A stretch of DNA of 64,000 bases from Streptomyces sp. NBC_01264 (lineage in GTDB: Bacteria > Actinomycetota > Actinomycetes > Streptomycetales > Streptomycetaceae). Position 1 is the first letter of the stretch. Each line of letters starts with the position of its first letter. Below are positions 1 through 8,291 of the stretch, in pieces. The translations under genes were made by a program, and so were the position numbers. The stretch covers positions 5,270,001 to 5,334,000 of the forward strand of contig NZ_JAPEOX010000001.1 in assembly GCF_026340675.1 (NCBI RefSeq), given 5' to 3'. The notes beneath the pieces were generated by a model. That model saw only the letters and a list, made by a program, of their open reading frames with translations, was not told where the DNA came from and searched no databases.

Positions 1-2
1 TG

Positions 3-626
3 GAGCACGGTCGGACCCCACCGGCGGCGAGCGCCGACCTGGATGTCCTGGCTGACGTGCAGTCGGACCAGCAGAGCTTGCGCCGTTTGGTTGCGGCGCT
101 GGAACGGCTCGGATTCTCCCCCGCCGGCATGTCGCCGCAGGGCAATCTGTTGCACCGCTATCAGCGCGGTGTGGAGCCACAGCGGTTGGTGGTGGATCTG
201 CTGGCGCCTGACAACCTCGGCCCCCGTGCAGACCTCACAACGACGCCGCCCGGTCGCACGCTGGAGGTGCCAGGGGGCCGTCAGGCTGCGCGGAGAACCG
301 AGGCTGTGAGTGTGCGACTGGGGCCGCGGACCGGCCGGATCCGTCGCCCCAGCCTGTTGGGGGCGATCGTGGCGAAGGCTGCAGCGGTGAGCATCAAGAC
401 CGCTTCACCGGAGCGGCACTACCGCGATCTGGCGTTCTTGCTCTCGTTGCCCGCCAATCCACTGCAACTCAGAGATCAACTCGACAAGGGCGACCGTAAG
501 AAGCTCGCGTTCGCGAAGGCCTTGAGCGAGCCGCAGCACGCAGCTTGGCGTCAACTGGCCGACGAGGGCGCCCGGGCGGACGGCCAGGCCATGTACGCGT
601 TCTTGTCTCCGCCTGTGACGACGTGA
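3..626 (+). CDS. nucleotidyltransferase-like protein, C-terminal part (5' end outside window)
   Basis: The reading frame is open to the left edge, so the start lies outside the window; the first usable GTG is at 57. The first residues read HGRTPPASADLDVLADV-like, resembling the nucleotidyltransferase-fold signature in which a T-x-D-x-D stretch binds metal. Further in, RHYRDLAFLLSLPANP and DKGDRKKL resemble AbiEii/nucleotidyltransferase-type proteins common in actinomycetes. Third codon positions are noticeably less GC-biased than in the genes to the right. It ends 117 nt left of a tRNA gene whose 3' end faces it, so it may sit at the edge of an integrated element. The fold is inferred from a few motifs; the substrate and any toxin role are unknown. 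Confidence 0.5.
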   Translation, partial: EHGRTPPAASADLDVLADVQSDQQSLRRLVAALERLGFSPAGMSPQGNLLHRYQRGVEPQRLVVDLLAPDNLGPRADLTTTPPGRTLEVPGGRQAARRTEAVSVRLGPRTGRIRRPSLLGAIVAKAAAVSIKTASPERHYRDLAFLLSLPANPLQLRDQLDKGDRKKLAFAKALSEPQHAAWRQLADEGARADGQAMYAFLSPPVTT

Positions 627-709
627 GAACAGCCGAAGGCCCGCGACCTCGTCGCCGTCAAGGTGGTGCACAAGTGGTGCGGGACTCCTGAATAGGTCTA
701 GGCAACACA

Positions 710-738
710 AAAGCCCCAGGTCATTGACCTGGGGCTTT
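710..738. terminator. bidirectional terminator hairpin
   Basis: Near-perfect inverted repeat with 14-nt arms (AAAGCCCCAGGTCA and its complement) separated by one base. It has A-rich and T-rich ends, so it can terminate from both sides: the left gene and the tRNA. Confidence 0.8.
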
Positions 739-742
739 GTCG

Positions 743-816
743 TGGAGCGGATGACGGGAATCGAACCCGCGCTATAAGCTTGGGAAGCTCATGTTCTACC
801 ATTAAACTACATCCGC
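743..816 (-). tRNA. tRNA-Gly(CCC)
   Basis: On the minus strand the sequence folds as a cloverleaf. The acceptor stem is GCGGATG/CATCCGC, the D arm GTTT...GAAC, the anticodon stem TGAGC/GCTTA with loop TTCCCAA (anticodon CCC), and the T arm contains TTCGATT. The discriminator is U and the 3' CCA is encoded (743-745). A terminator hairpin follows its 3' end immediately. Encoded CCA and the downstream hairpin are typical of Streptomyces tRNA genes. The 3' end faces the partial gene at the left edge. Confidence 0.95.
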
Positions 817-1040
817 ATAGGCGTCCAGTTGTCTGGAGCGCTATCGTTTCTCACCCTACCCCATGATCTACCCCTGGTGAATTCGTCCCGGGAGTGGTGT
901 CGCGTGTGGGATGCACGGAGGGGCGTGGGGGCGGGAGTTGGGGCGTACCGTGTGCGTGCGGAGCGGCGGCTGGAGTGGGTCTTGTTCATCCCCTAATGTG
1001 GCGATTCATCGCAGTACGGCTGGTTGGGGAAAGGGACTCG

Positions 1041-1208
1041 ATGGAGCACACCGTCGTCCGTTGTGCCGAAGGGCACGTGTTCAGCACCGCTTCGTTCCCG
1101 CTGCAGCACCTCGGTGCCGGCCGGATCGGGCCGGGTCGGCTGCTGAGGTGTCCGCGCTGTGCGCGGCTGCGGCATGCCGTGCCCGTGGGAGCGGCGCCGA
1201 AGCGGTAG
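1041..1208 (+). CDS. small zinc-ribbon-like protein (55 aa)
   Basis: ATG follows a purine-rich GGGGAAAGGGA stretch. The 55-residue product has a CAEGH motif near the N terminus and a CPRC motif in the C-terminal half (LLRCPRCARL), an arrangement that could bind zinc, plus a basic C-terminal end. Codon use is GC-rich at third positions, supporting real coding. It lies just upstream of dcd on the same strand but 63 nt away, and dcd appears to have its own promoter. Function is unknown; nucleic-acid binding is a guess from the ribbon. Confidence 0.6.
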   Translation: MEHTVVRCAEGHVFSTASFPLQHLGAGRIGPGRLLRCPRCARLRHAVPVGAAPKR

Positions 1209-1235
1209 ACACCCGGCGCGCGGGTTCCGCCTCGA

Positions 1236-1265
1236 TTGGGGCGGCCCGCGCGCTCTGCGTATCCT
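1236..1265 (+). promoter_or_regulatory. predicted dcd promoter (leaderless)
   Basis: TTGGGG (1236-1241), 18-nt spacer, TATCCT (1260-1265). The GTG start is 6 nt after the -10, and there is no ribosome binding site, so transcription likely starts at or next to the start codon. Confidence 0.5.
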
Positions 1266-1271
1266 CGGGAC

Positions 1272-1859
1272 GTGCTTCTCTCTGATAAAGACATCCGGGC
1301 CGAGATCGACAGCGGACGGGTTCGCATCGACCCCTTCGACGAGTCGATGGTGCAGCCCTCCAGTATCGATGTACGTCTCGACCGGTTCTTCCGGGTCTTC
1401 GAGAATCACCGGTACGCGCACATCGATCCCGCGGTCGAGCAGTCCGACCTGACCCGGATGGTCGAGCCCGAGGGTGACGAGGCGTTCATCCTCCACCCGG
1501 GTGAGTTCGTCCTCGCGTCGACCTACGAGGTCATCTCGCTGCCCGACGACATCGCCTCCAGACTGGAGGGGAAGTCCAGCCTCGGACGGCTGGGGCTGGT
1601 CACCCATTCGACCGCCGGGTTCATCGACCCGGGTTTCTCCGGGCACGTGACGCTGGAGCTGTCGAACCTCGCCACGCTGCCGATCAAGCTCTGGCCGGGT
1701 ATGAAGATCGGACAGCTGTGTCTGTTCCGGCTCAGCTCGCCCGCGGAGTTCCCGTACGGGAGCGAGAGGTACGGATCGCGGTACCAGGGCCAGCGCGGCC
1801 CGACGGCCTCGCGGTCCTTCCAGAACTTCCACCGGACCCAGGTGAGGCACGAGGCATGA
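1272..1859 (+). CDS. dcd: dCTP deaminase
   Basis: Deaminates dCTP to dUTP, feeding dTMP synthesis in the cytoplasm. The protein begins [17 protein letters not shown] and has the family landmarks [10 protein letters not shown] (about residues 29-38), [11 protein letters not shown] and the catalytic-region [18 protein letters not shown], followed by the C-terminal [14 protein letters not shown] nucleotide-binding tail. Length 195 aa is close to the usual about 190; the last four residues (RHEA) extend past the usual TQV end. The frame is open 36 nt further upstream, but the GTG at 1272 gives the family start and sits at the expected leaderless position. The stop overlaps the next start (ATGA). 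Confidence 0.96.
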   Translation: MLLSDKDIRAEIDSGRVRIDPFDESMVQPSSIDVRLDRFFRVFENHRYAHIDPAVEQSDLTRMVEPEGDEAFILHPGEFVLASTYEVISLPDDIASRLEGKSSLGRLGLVTHSTAGFIDPGFSGHVTLELSNLATLPIKLWPGMKIGQLCLFRLSSPAEFPYGSERYGSRYQGQRGPTASRSFQNFHRTQVRHEA

Positions 1860-2380
1860 GTGACGGAGTGAGTGAGGGAGTGAGCCGCGGAGTGCGCGAG
1901 AACCTTGATTACGAGGGATTCGGGCGGGCCGTGCGCGAGCTGGCGCAGACCATCGCCGACGACGGCTACGAGCCCGACATCATCCTGAGCATCGCCCGCG
2001 GCGGCGTCTTCGTCGCCGGTGGTCTGGCGTACGCGCTCGACTGCAAGAACATTCACCTGGTGAATGTCGAGTTCTACACCGGGGTGGGGACCACCCTGGA
2101 GATGCCGGTCATGCTGGCTCCCGTGCCCGAGGCGATCGATTTCACCGACAAGAAGGTGCTGATCGCCGACGACGTCGCCGACACCGGCAAGACGCTCAAG
2201 CTGGTGCACGACTTCTGCCTCGGGCACGTCGCCGAGGTCCGGTCCGCCGTGATCTACGAGAAGTCCCACTCGCTCGTGAAGTGCGAGTACGTGTGGAAGA
2301 AGACCGACGAGTGGATCGAGTTCCCGTGGTCGACGCAGCCGCCCGTCGTGAAGCGTGAGGGGCAGGTTCTCGACGCCTGA
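1856..2380 (+). CDS. phosphoribosyltransferase (xanthine/guanine/hypoxanthine-type)
   Basis: 174 aa. Contains [19 protein letters not shown] near residue 40 and the PRPP-binding signature [14 protein letters not shown] (about residues 95-108), diagnostic of type I phosphoribosyltransferases. It is expected to join PRPP to a purine base, but the hood region is not enough to name the base. Start overlaps the dcd stop by 4 nt, so the two are translationally coupled and may act together in nucleotide salvage. The first residues ([12 protein letters not shown]) come from a short AGTGAG-type DNA repeat; a slightly later start is possible. Confidence 0.88.
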   Translation: MSDGVSEGVSRGVRENLDYEGFGRAVRELAQTIADDGYEPDIILSIARGGVFVAGGLAYALDCKNIHLVNVEFYTGVGTTLEMPVMLAPVPEAIDFTDKKVLIADDVADTGKTLKLVHDFCLGHVAEVRSAVIYEKSHSLVKCEYVWKKTDEWIEFPWSTQPPVVKREGQVLDA

Positions 2381-2406
2381 CGTGAGGCGTGGGACGTGAG
2401 ATGTGA

Positions 2407-2444
2407 GAGGGGGCCCGCCGCGCGGTGTGCGTGGCGGGCCCCTC
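2407..2444. terminator. bidirectional terminator hairpin
   Basis: Strong GC stem (GGGGGCCCGCC against GGCGGGCCCC) with an 11-13 nt loop, between the convergent phosphoribosyltransferase and Yip1-like genes. Confidence 0.8.
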
Positions 2445-2460
2445 TGCGTGTGCGCGTGCG

Positions 2461-3414
2461 CTAGATCGTGCCCAGCTTGATGATCGACAGCAGGGCGATC
2501 AGCTGGATCGCCGACGCGCCCAGGGCCTTCGGCCACGGCAGGTCGTGCGATTTGCTGATCAGGGAGACGAAGAGCGCCCCGGCCGCCACCCAGGTGGCCC
2601 AGCCCAGGATCTGGACGAGCATGTTGTCGCCGCTCAGGAACATGGCGAACAGCAGGCGCGGTACGTCCGTCAGACTCACGACCAGCATCGACAGGCCCAC
2701 CGTCGGCTGCCAGGCCCCGTCGCCGCCCAGCTGGCGGGCCAGGGTGTGGGTGACGGCTCCGAGGATCAGGCCGCAGATCACGAAGGCCACGCCCGCCGAG
2801 AGGACGATCGGTACGGCCTGGGAGAAGGGGCTGTCGATGACGTCCTTGCGGGCGTCGTCGAGGCCGAAGACCGCGAGCGTGCCGTAGAGGAAGGTCAAGA
2901 TCAGCGCCGGCCCCCAGACGGCGTAGTCGCGCATCTGCAGGAAGGTCTGGCCCGGGCGGGTCACGATGCCGCGGAGCAGCTCCTTCCACGGCAGCCGCGG
3001 CCCGGTGGGGCCGGCGGCCTGGGCGCCCGCCTGGTAGGTCGCGCCCTGGTTGTACGAGTACGGGTCCTCGCCGATGGCGAAGGCCTGCGTGTACCCCGGT
3101 GAGTCGCCCGGGCCGCCGGCTCCCTGGGCGGGGGGACGGCCGTAGCCGTATCCGTGGTCGTGCCCCTGCCCCTGGCCCTGGCCCTGGCCCTGGCCTTGAC
3201 CCTGGCCGCCGTGGCCGCCGTGCGGGTCGAAGTATTCGGGCTCGCCCTGGTCCCCGGGGGCGCCCTGCTGAGGCCACTGCTGGGGTGGGTAGGGCTGCTG
3301 GCCGTACGGCGGCGGCGCCTGGGGCGCCTGCTGCTGACCGTACGGCTGCTGCCGCGGAGGTTGTTGCGGGGTGCGGTTGTTGTCCCGGCCGCGTCCGATC
3401 CTGAATCCAGCCAC
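2461..3414 (-). CDS. Yip1-family membrane protein with long Gln/Pro/Gly-rich N terminus
   Basis: 317 aa. Residues 1-135 are low complexity, rich in Q, P, G and Y, with a run of GQ dipeptides (plus-strand 3170-3205). Residues about 145-317 hold roughly five hydrophobic segments beginning PWKELLRGIVTRPGQTF, the usual entry of bacterial Yip1-domain proteins. The role of bacterial Yip1 proteins is not established. The GTG start at 3414 is supported by a TACTTT hexamer 7 nt upstream on the minus strand and no ribosome binding site (leaderless). The cytoplasmic tail may be flexible; its repeat number likely varies between strains. Confidence 0.85.
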   Translation of the reverse strand: MAGFRIGRGRDNNRTPQQPPRQQPYGQQQAPQAPPPYGQQPYPPQQWPQQGAPGDQGEPEYFDPHGGHGGQGQGQGQGQGQGQGHDHGYGYGRPPAQGAGGPGDSPGYTQAFAIGEDPYSYNQGATYQAGAQAAGPTGPRLPWKELLRGIVTRPGQTFLQMRDYAVWGPALILTFLYGTLAVFGLDDARKDVIDSPFSQAVPIVLSAGVAFVICGLILGAVTHTLARQLGGDGAWQPTVGLSMLVVSLTDVPRLLFAMFLSGDNMLVQILGWATWVAAGALFVSLISKSHDLPWPKALGASAIQLIALLSIIKLGTI

Positions 3415-3659
3415 GTGATCGAAAGTACCCGCTCCGGAGCCGATGGAGGGCCGGGGTGCCGGAAGAAGCCCCCTTTGCGGCTGAGCTGTGACATCCCCTA
3501 GGGGGTACCTGGAGGGCCTTCTCAGGGTGGGTTACGTGGCTGCGCGGCAGTCTGCTGATCCCTGTTACATTTCCGACTGAATACGGACATACCGGCTCCG
3601 TAAGTTCGTTGACGCAGCCACCGCAACGAAGCACGAACGAGCACGAGAAGAGCCCCGTC

Positions 3660-4691
3660 ATGCGTAGCCCGCACCGTCGTCGCACCACCCTCCGTACCGC
3701 CGCCGTCGTGGCCGGTGCGGCCGCCGTCCTCGCCCTTCCGGTCGGGTCCGCCTTCGCGGATTCCCCGGCGGTACCGGACCAGCAGGTCCTGCCCGGCGTC
3801 GAGCAGCCGACCGTGGACCCGCAGCAGCCGCAGGTGGACCCGACCGTCCCGCCCACCACGCCCCCCACCACGCCGCCGACCACCCCGCCGGTGAAGCCTT
3901 CCGTCCGGGCCTACGTGACGACCGTGAAGCTGGCCGACGGATCGGTCGCCCGGGTCTACCAGATCGGTGAGGGCCACTTCGAGGCCGAGATCTTCGCCGG
4001 TGGCACCAAGCTGGACACCCTGGTCAGCAAGGACGGCAAGGCCGCCCGCGGCCAGAACAACGGGCTGCACGTAGTCCTCCAGCCGAACGGCACCGTCACC
4101 TCGTGGGTCGAGGGCGCGACCAAGCCGGTCGAGAAGCCGAAGCCGGTGGAGGAGCGGGAGAACTCCGTCCAGGTCGCCATGCCCGACGGGCGCAACGCGC
4201 GGCTGATCGACGGCCCGAACGGCAAGCGCGTCGAGCTCTCGATGCCGAACGGGAACCTCCTCGGGACCATCGACCTGAAGCACCCGACCGCGACGAACGA
4301 CGGCTGGACGTACAAGCTCGTCCAGGACGGGAAGCGCGTGAAGTTCGTCGTCATCGACGGCAAGAACGGCGGAAACAGCTGGGTCTACGACTTCACCAGC
4401 GGCAAGCTGATCGCGACCTACAAGGTCGACAAGGCCGACAAGGGCGGTTCGAAGGACGCGAAGCCCGTCGCCAAGCCGGTCGCCAAGCCGGTCGCCAAGC
4501 CGGTCGAGAAGAAGGCCGTGGAGCGGGTCGTGCCGAAGGGCGGCGTGAAGGCCGGCGCGGAGGGTGTCGCTCCGGTGTCCGACCACGCCGACGGCACGCT
4601 GCTGCTCGCCGCCGGCGGGGGCATGGCGGCGGTGGGCGCCGGGGGCCTCGGCTTCGCGATGCTGCGCCGCAGCCGGTCCGACCAGGCCTGA
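3660..4691 (+). CDS. secreted, C-terminally anchored surface protein of unknown function
   Basis: 343 aa. The N terminus has basic residues (RSPHRRRTTLR), a hydrophobic core and an AFADS cleavage site: a Sec-type signal peptide of about 34 residues. A proline/threonine linker (PTTPPTTPPTTPP) follows, then about 180 residues of beta-rich sequence with no family I recognise, a PVAK-repeat linker, and a hydrophobic segment ending LRRSRSDQA, which would anchor it in the membrane. No LPXTG was seen, so sortase attachment is not indicated. ATG at 3660 is preferred over an in-frame TTG at 3609 because it directly precedes the basic signal-peptide region. Confidence 0.85.
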   Translation: MRSPHRRRTTLRTAAVVAGAAAVLALPVGSAFADSPAVPDQQVLPGVEQPTVDPQQPQVDPTVPPTTPPTTPPTTPPVKPSVRAYVTTVKLADGSVARVYQIGEGHFEAEIFAGGTKLDTLVSKDGKAARGQNNGLHVVLQPNGTVTSWVEGATKPVEKPKPVEERENSVQVAMPDGRNARLIDGPNGKRVELSMPNGNLLGTIDLKHPTATNDGWTYKLVQDGKRVKFVVIDGKNGGNSWVYDFTSGKLIATYKVDKADKGGSKDAKPVAKPVAKPVAKPVEKKAVERVVPKGGVKAGAEGVAPVSDHADGTLLLAAGGGMAAVGAGGLGFAMLRRSRSDQA

Positions 4692-4719
4692 CCCGGACCG
4701 GCCCGGACCCCGGACCCCG

Positions 4720-4766
4720 AACACCGGAACGGCCCGCCCCCACAGGGGGCGGGCCGTTCCGGTGTT
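4720..4766. terminator. strong bidirectional terminator
   Basis: Perfect 22-bp stem with a 3-nt loop (ACA) between the convergent surface-protein and Fe-S protein genes. Confidence 0.92.
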
Positions 4767-4780
4767 CTGTGCTGCGCGGG

Positions 4781-7378
4781 CTACTTCGCCTCGGCGCCGG
4801 TCCCCGGCTCCGTGGGTGCCTCGGCGGGCTCCTCCGCCTTCGGCGAGGGCTCCTGGGCCTCGGCCGGGGCCTCTGCCTCGGCCTTCACCGGTGCCTCCGC
4901 CTTCGGAGCAGGCTCCGCAGCCTTGGCCGGTGCCTCCGCCGCGGCCTTGGGCTCCGTGGCGGCTTCCGCCTTGGGCTCGGCGACGGCCTCGGCCTTGGGC
5001 TCGGCGACGGCTTCCGCCTTGGGCTCGGCGACGGCCTCGGCCTTGGGCTCGGCGACGGCTTCCGCCTTGGGCTCGGCGACGGCCTCGGCCTTGGGCTCGG
5101 CGACGGCCTCGGCCTTCGGCTCCGCCACGGCCTCCGCCGCAGGCTCCGGCTCGGGCTCCTCCACCGGCTCCGGCGTCTTCACCGATTCCAGCAGCAGCTG
5201 CGCCACGTCGACCACCGTGACGTGTTCCTTCGCCTGGCCCTCGTTCTTCTTGCCGTTCACCGAGTCGGTGAGCATGACGAGGCAGAAGGGGCAGGCGGTG
5301 GAGACGATGTCCGGGTTCAGGGACAGGGCCTCGTCGACGCGCTCGTTGTTGATGCGCTTGCCGATCCGCTCCTCCATCCACATCCGCGCGCCACCGGCGC
5401 CGCAGCAGAAGCCCCGCTCCTTGTGGCGGTGCATCTCCTGCTGGCGCAGGCCCGGTACGGCCGACATGATCTCGCGCGGCGGCGTGTAGACCTTGTTGTG
5501 CCGGCCCAGGTAGCAGGGGTCGTGGTACGTGATGAGCCCGTCGACCGGCGTCACCGGTAGCAGCCGGCCCTCGTCGATCAGGTGCTGGAGCAGCTGCGTG
5601 TGGTGGATGACCTCGTACTCGCCGCCCAGCTGCGGGTACTCGTTCGCGATGGTGTTGAAGCAGTGCGGGCAGGTGGAGACGATCCGCTTGGCCGACTTCG
5701 GCTTCTTGGTCGACTCGTCCTCGTCGTCCTCGCCGAACGCCATGTTCAGCATCGCGACGTTCTCCGAGGCGAGCTGCTGGAAGAGCGGCTCGTTGCCCAG
5801 GCGGCGCGGGGAGTCACCCGTGCACTTCTCGTCGCCGCCCATGATCGCGAACTTGACGCCCGCGATGTTCAGCAGCTCCGCGAAGGCCTTGGTGGTCTTC
5901 TTCGCGCGGTCCTCGAGGGCGCCCGCACAGCCGACCCAGTACAGGTAGTCGAACTCGGAGAGGTCCTCCGCGTCCTTGCCGATGATCGGGACCTCGAAGT
6001 CCACCTCCTTGGTCCACTCGACGCGCTGCTTCTTGGCCATGCCCCAGGGGTTGCCCTTGCGCTCCAGGTTCTTCAGCATCGTGCCGGCCTCCGACGGGAA
6101 GGCGGACTCGATCATCACCTGGTAGCGCCGCATGTCGACGATGTGGTCGATGTGCTCGATGTCCACCGGGCACTGCTCGACGCACGCGCCGCAGCTCGTG
6201 CAGGACCACAGGACGTCGGGGTCGATGACCCCGTTCTCCTCGGCCGTGCCGATCAGCGGGCGCTCGGCCTCGGCCAGGGCCGCGGCCGGGACGTTCGCGA
6301 GCTGCTCCGGCGTGGCCTTCTCGTTGCCCTCCATGTCCTTGCCGCCGCCGGCCAGCAGGTACGGGGCCTTGGCGTGCGCGTGGTCGCGCAGCGACATGAT
6401 CAGGAGCTTGGGGGAGAGGGGCTTGCCCGTGTTCCAGGCGGGGCACTGCGACTGGCAGCGACCGCACTCCGTGCACGTGGAGAAGTCGAGGATGCCCTTC
6501 CAGGAGAACTGCTCGACCTGGGAGACGCCGTAGACATCGTCCTCGCCCGGGTCCTCGAAGCTGAGCGGCTTGCCGCCGCTCGTCATCGGCTGGAGCGCAC
6601 CCAGCGCGACGGCGCCGTCGGCGTTCCGCTTGAACCAGATGTTCGGGAAGCCGAGGAAGCGGTGCCAGGCCACACCCATGTTGGTGTTGAGCGAGACGAC
6701 GATCATCCAGATCAGCGAGGTGCCGATCTTGATCATCGCGGTGAGGTAGATGGCGTTCTGCAGCGCGCCGAGCGACATGCCCTTGAAGGCCAGCACCAGC
6801 GGGTACGAGACGAAGTACGCGGGCTCGTATGAGTTCACGTGGTGGATCGCGCCTTCGAGGCCGCGCAGGCACAGGATCGCGAGGCCGATGGTCAGGATGA
6901 TGTACTCGACGAAGTACGCCTGCCAGGCCTTCGAGCCCGCGAAGCGGGACTTGCGGCCGGCCCGCGAGGGCAGCGACGCGAGGCGGATCCCCATCAGGAC
7001 GAGGATGCCGACCACCGTCATCAGGCCGATGAACTCGATGTAGAGCTCGAACGGCAGGAAGCCGCCGATGATCGGCAGCACCCAGTCGGCCTGGAAGAGC
7101 TGCCCGTACGCCTGCACCAGCGTGGGCGGCAGCGTCAGGAAGCCGATCGCGACGAACCAGTGCGCGAAGCCGACGAGGCCCCAGCGGTTCATCCGGCTGT
7201 GGCCGAGGAACTCCCGGACCAGGGTGATCGTTCGGGACTTCGGGTCGTCCGTGCGGCTGCCTGCCGGCACGGGCTGTCCGAGCTTCACGAAACGGTAGAT
7301 CTGCGCCACGGCTCGGGCGAGCAGCGCGACGCCGACCACGGTCAGGACCAGCGACACGATGATCGCGGCGAGTTGCAT
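4781..7378 (-). CDS. membrane-bound (Fe-S) oxidoreductase, heterodisulfide-reductase-like
   Basis: 865 aa. Residues 1-240 carry about six membrane segments resembling the gamma/HdrE-type cytochrome b module. Two 4Fe-4S motifs follow, CTECGRCQSQCP (about 302-313) and CTSCGACVEQCP (about 393-404). Two CCG-type domains come next, with CPHC, DPCYLGRHN and FCCGAGG. The last about 125 residues are an acidic low-complexity tail of EPKAEAVA repeats. This is the single-chain fusion typical of actinomycetes; it probably passes electrons between a quinone and an unknown partner. ATG at 7378 has a good GAGGAG site upstream. It ends in a shared terminator and forms its own transcript. Confidence 0.92.
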   Translation of the reverse strand: MQLAAIIVSLVLTVVGVALLARAVAQIYRFVKLGQPVPAGSRTDDPKSRTITLVREFLGHSRMNRWGLVGFAHWFVAIGFLTLPPTLVQAYGQLFQADWVLPIIGGFLPFELYIEFIGLMTVVGILVLMGIRLASLPSRAGRKSRFAGSKAWQAYFVEYIILTIGLAILCLRGLEGAIHHVNSYEPAYFVSYPLVLAFKGMSLGALQNAIYLTAMIKIGTSLIWMIVVSLNTNMGVAWHRFLGFPNIWFKRNADGAVALGALQPMTSGGKPLSFEDPGEDDVYGVSQVEQFSWKGILDFSTCTECGRCQSQCPAWNTGKPLSPKLLIMSLRDHAHAKAPYLLAGGGKDMEGNEKATPEQLANVPAAALAEAERPLIGTAEENGVIDPDVLWSCTSCGACVEQCPVDIEHIDHIVDMRRYQVMIESAFPSEAGTMLKNLERKGNPWGMAKKQRVEWTKEVDFEVPIIGKDAEDLSEFDYLYWVGCAGALEDRAKKTTKAFAELLNIAGVKFAIMGGDEKCTGDSPRRLGNEPLFQQLASENVAMLNMAFGEDDEDESTKKPKSAKRIVSTCPHCFNTIANEYPQLGGEYEVIHHTQLLQHLIDEGRLLPVTPVDGLITYHDPCYLGRHNKVYTPPREIMSAVPGLRQQEMHRHKERGFCCGAGGARMWMEERIGKRINNERVDEALSLNPDIVSTACPFCLVMLTDSVNGKKNEGQAKEHVTVVDVAQLLLESVKTPEPVEEPEPEPAAEAVAEPKAEAVAEPKAEAVAEPKAEAVAEPKAEAVAEPKAEAVAEPKAEAVAEPKAEAATEPKAAAEAPAKAAEPAPKAEAPVKAEAEAPAEAQEPSPKAEEPAEAPTEPGTGAEAK
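4957..5143. repeat. 24-bp tandem repeat encoding EPKAEAVA
   Basis: About seven copies of a 24-bp unit in frame in the 3' end of the Fe-S protein gene. Units alternate between two synonymous forms (GCCTCGGCC and GCTTCCGCC), suggesting duplication of a 48-bp double unit. Confidence 0.9.
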
Positions 7379-7563
7379 GGGAAGGCTCCTCGGGCGGCAC
7401 TTACTAAGCGGTAACTTATCCAGTCAAGGCTTGAGGTTACCCAGTCCCGACGCCGCAATGTAGCCGAGCGCGCGGTGATCTGCGTCGCTCGCCCCCGCCG
7501 CGACGGGCCGCGTCCCCGCCGGGCCCCGCCCCGGTCCCGCCGAGTCGCCGCCCCCGCTCCGCC

Positions 7564-8097
7564 TCAGGGCCGTCCGTGCCGCCAGGCCGCCCGCGGGGTC
7601 TGCGCGAGGATCGCCAGGTCCATCCCCAGCCAGTGGTTCTCCACATAGTGCCGGTCCAGCAGGTCCATCTCCTCCCACGGCAGGTCCGAACGCGCGCTCA
7701 CCTGCCACAGCCCGGTCATCCCGGGCCGTACGAGGAGCCGCTCGGGCCGGTCTGACGCGCTGTTCCCGGGCCGCGGCCCGACCAGCGACATCTCGCCCCG
7801 CACCACGTTGAGCAGCTGCGGCAGTCCGTCCAGCGCGCACCGCTCCAGCGCCGCCCCGGCCCGGCCCTTGCCGACGCGGAACCGCCACGCCCGGTAGGGC
7901 CGCCCGGCCAGGCCCGCCGCCGGTTCCCGTACGAGGACGCCCGCGCCCTGGGTCGCGTACAGCAGGCCGGCGGTCAGCAGCAGCGGTACGAGGAACACCC
8001 CGAGCAGGAGCGCCGCTCCGGCGAGGTCGAGCAACCGCTTGGCCGAGGGCGGGGCCGGGAGCTGCGGCAAGGCGGGGAGCGGGAGCAGCTTCTGCAT
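7564..8097 (-). CDS. bacterial sugar transferase (undecaprenyl-phosphate glycosyl-1-phosphate transferase type)
   Basis: 177 aa. One hydrophobic segment near residues 25-45 is followed by the family core: FRVGKGR, LDGLPQLLNVVRGEMSLVGPRP, RPGMTGLWQVSAR and LDRHYVENHWLGMDLAIL. Such enzymes load the first sugar phosphate onto a lipid carrier at the inner membrane face, starting a polysaccharide. This is the short form with a single N-terminal membrane segment. The ATG at 8097 starts just before the hydrophobic part; the frame runs 57 codons further upstream, but that part overlaps the dnaK promoter and reads as non-coding. No other polysaccharide genes are adjacent. Confidence 0.85.
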   Translation of the reverse strand: MQKLLPLPALPQLPAPPSAKRLLDLAGAALLLGVFLVPLLLTAGLLYATQGAGVLVREPAAGLAGRPYRAWRFRVGKGRAGAALERCALDGLPQLLNVVRGEMSLVGPRPGNSASDRPERLLVRPGMTGLWQVSARSDLPWEEMDLLDRHYVENHWLGMDLAILAQTPRAAWRHGRP

Positions 8098-8200
8098 GCC
8101 AGCACGGTGCCGCACCCCTGCGGCGGTGTGCGGGCGCCGCGCGGCCGTGGTGCCCCGAATGGCGCCCTCGAGCGGGCCTGAGCGTAAGGGTGGCCTAAAG

Positions 8201-8221
8201 GTTGAGTCCCCTCGACTCACC
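8201..8221. promoter_or_regulatory. HAIR-like HspR operator, upstream copy
   Basis: GTTGAGT-N7-ACTCACC, an imperfect match to the HAIR consensus CTTGAGT-N7-ACTCAAG, just upstream of the dnaK -35 box. Confidence 0.7.
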
Positions 8222-8225
8222 TCTG

Positions 8226-8254
8226 TTGACACCTGCCGAGCGGTGGGGCACTCT
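8226..8254 (+). promoter_or_regulatory. dnaK promoter
   Basis: TTGACA (8226-8231), 17-nt spacer, CACTCT (8249-8254). The -10 overlaps the start of the perfect HAIR at 8253, so HspR binding would block RNA polymerase. Confidence 0.75.
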
Positions 8255-8273
8255 TGAGTCTGTTCCACTCAAG
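8253..8273. promoter_or_regulatory. HAIR operator for HspR, perfect copy
   Basis: CTTGAGT-N7-ACTCAAG, a perfect match to the HAIR inverted repeat. It lies between the dnaK -10 box and start codon. HspR is encoded as the last gene of the operon, giving autoregulation with DnaK as known co-repressor in Streptomyces. Confidence 0.92.
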
Positions 8274-8291
8274 TCAGCTGGAGGAATCAAA

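Noticed and set aside
1523..3883. Long minus-strand open frame over dcd, the phosphoribosyltransferase and Yip1-like gene
   Set aside because: Composition is typical of antisense frames in high-GC DNA and it would overlap three well-supported genes.
3522..5381. Minus-strand frame with RRAQGRGRRRAQGGSR repeats
   Set aside because: These repeats are the alternate-frame reading of the EPKAEAVA tandem DNA repeat, not a separate gene.
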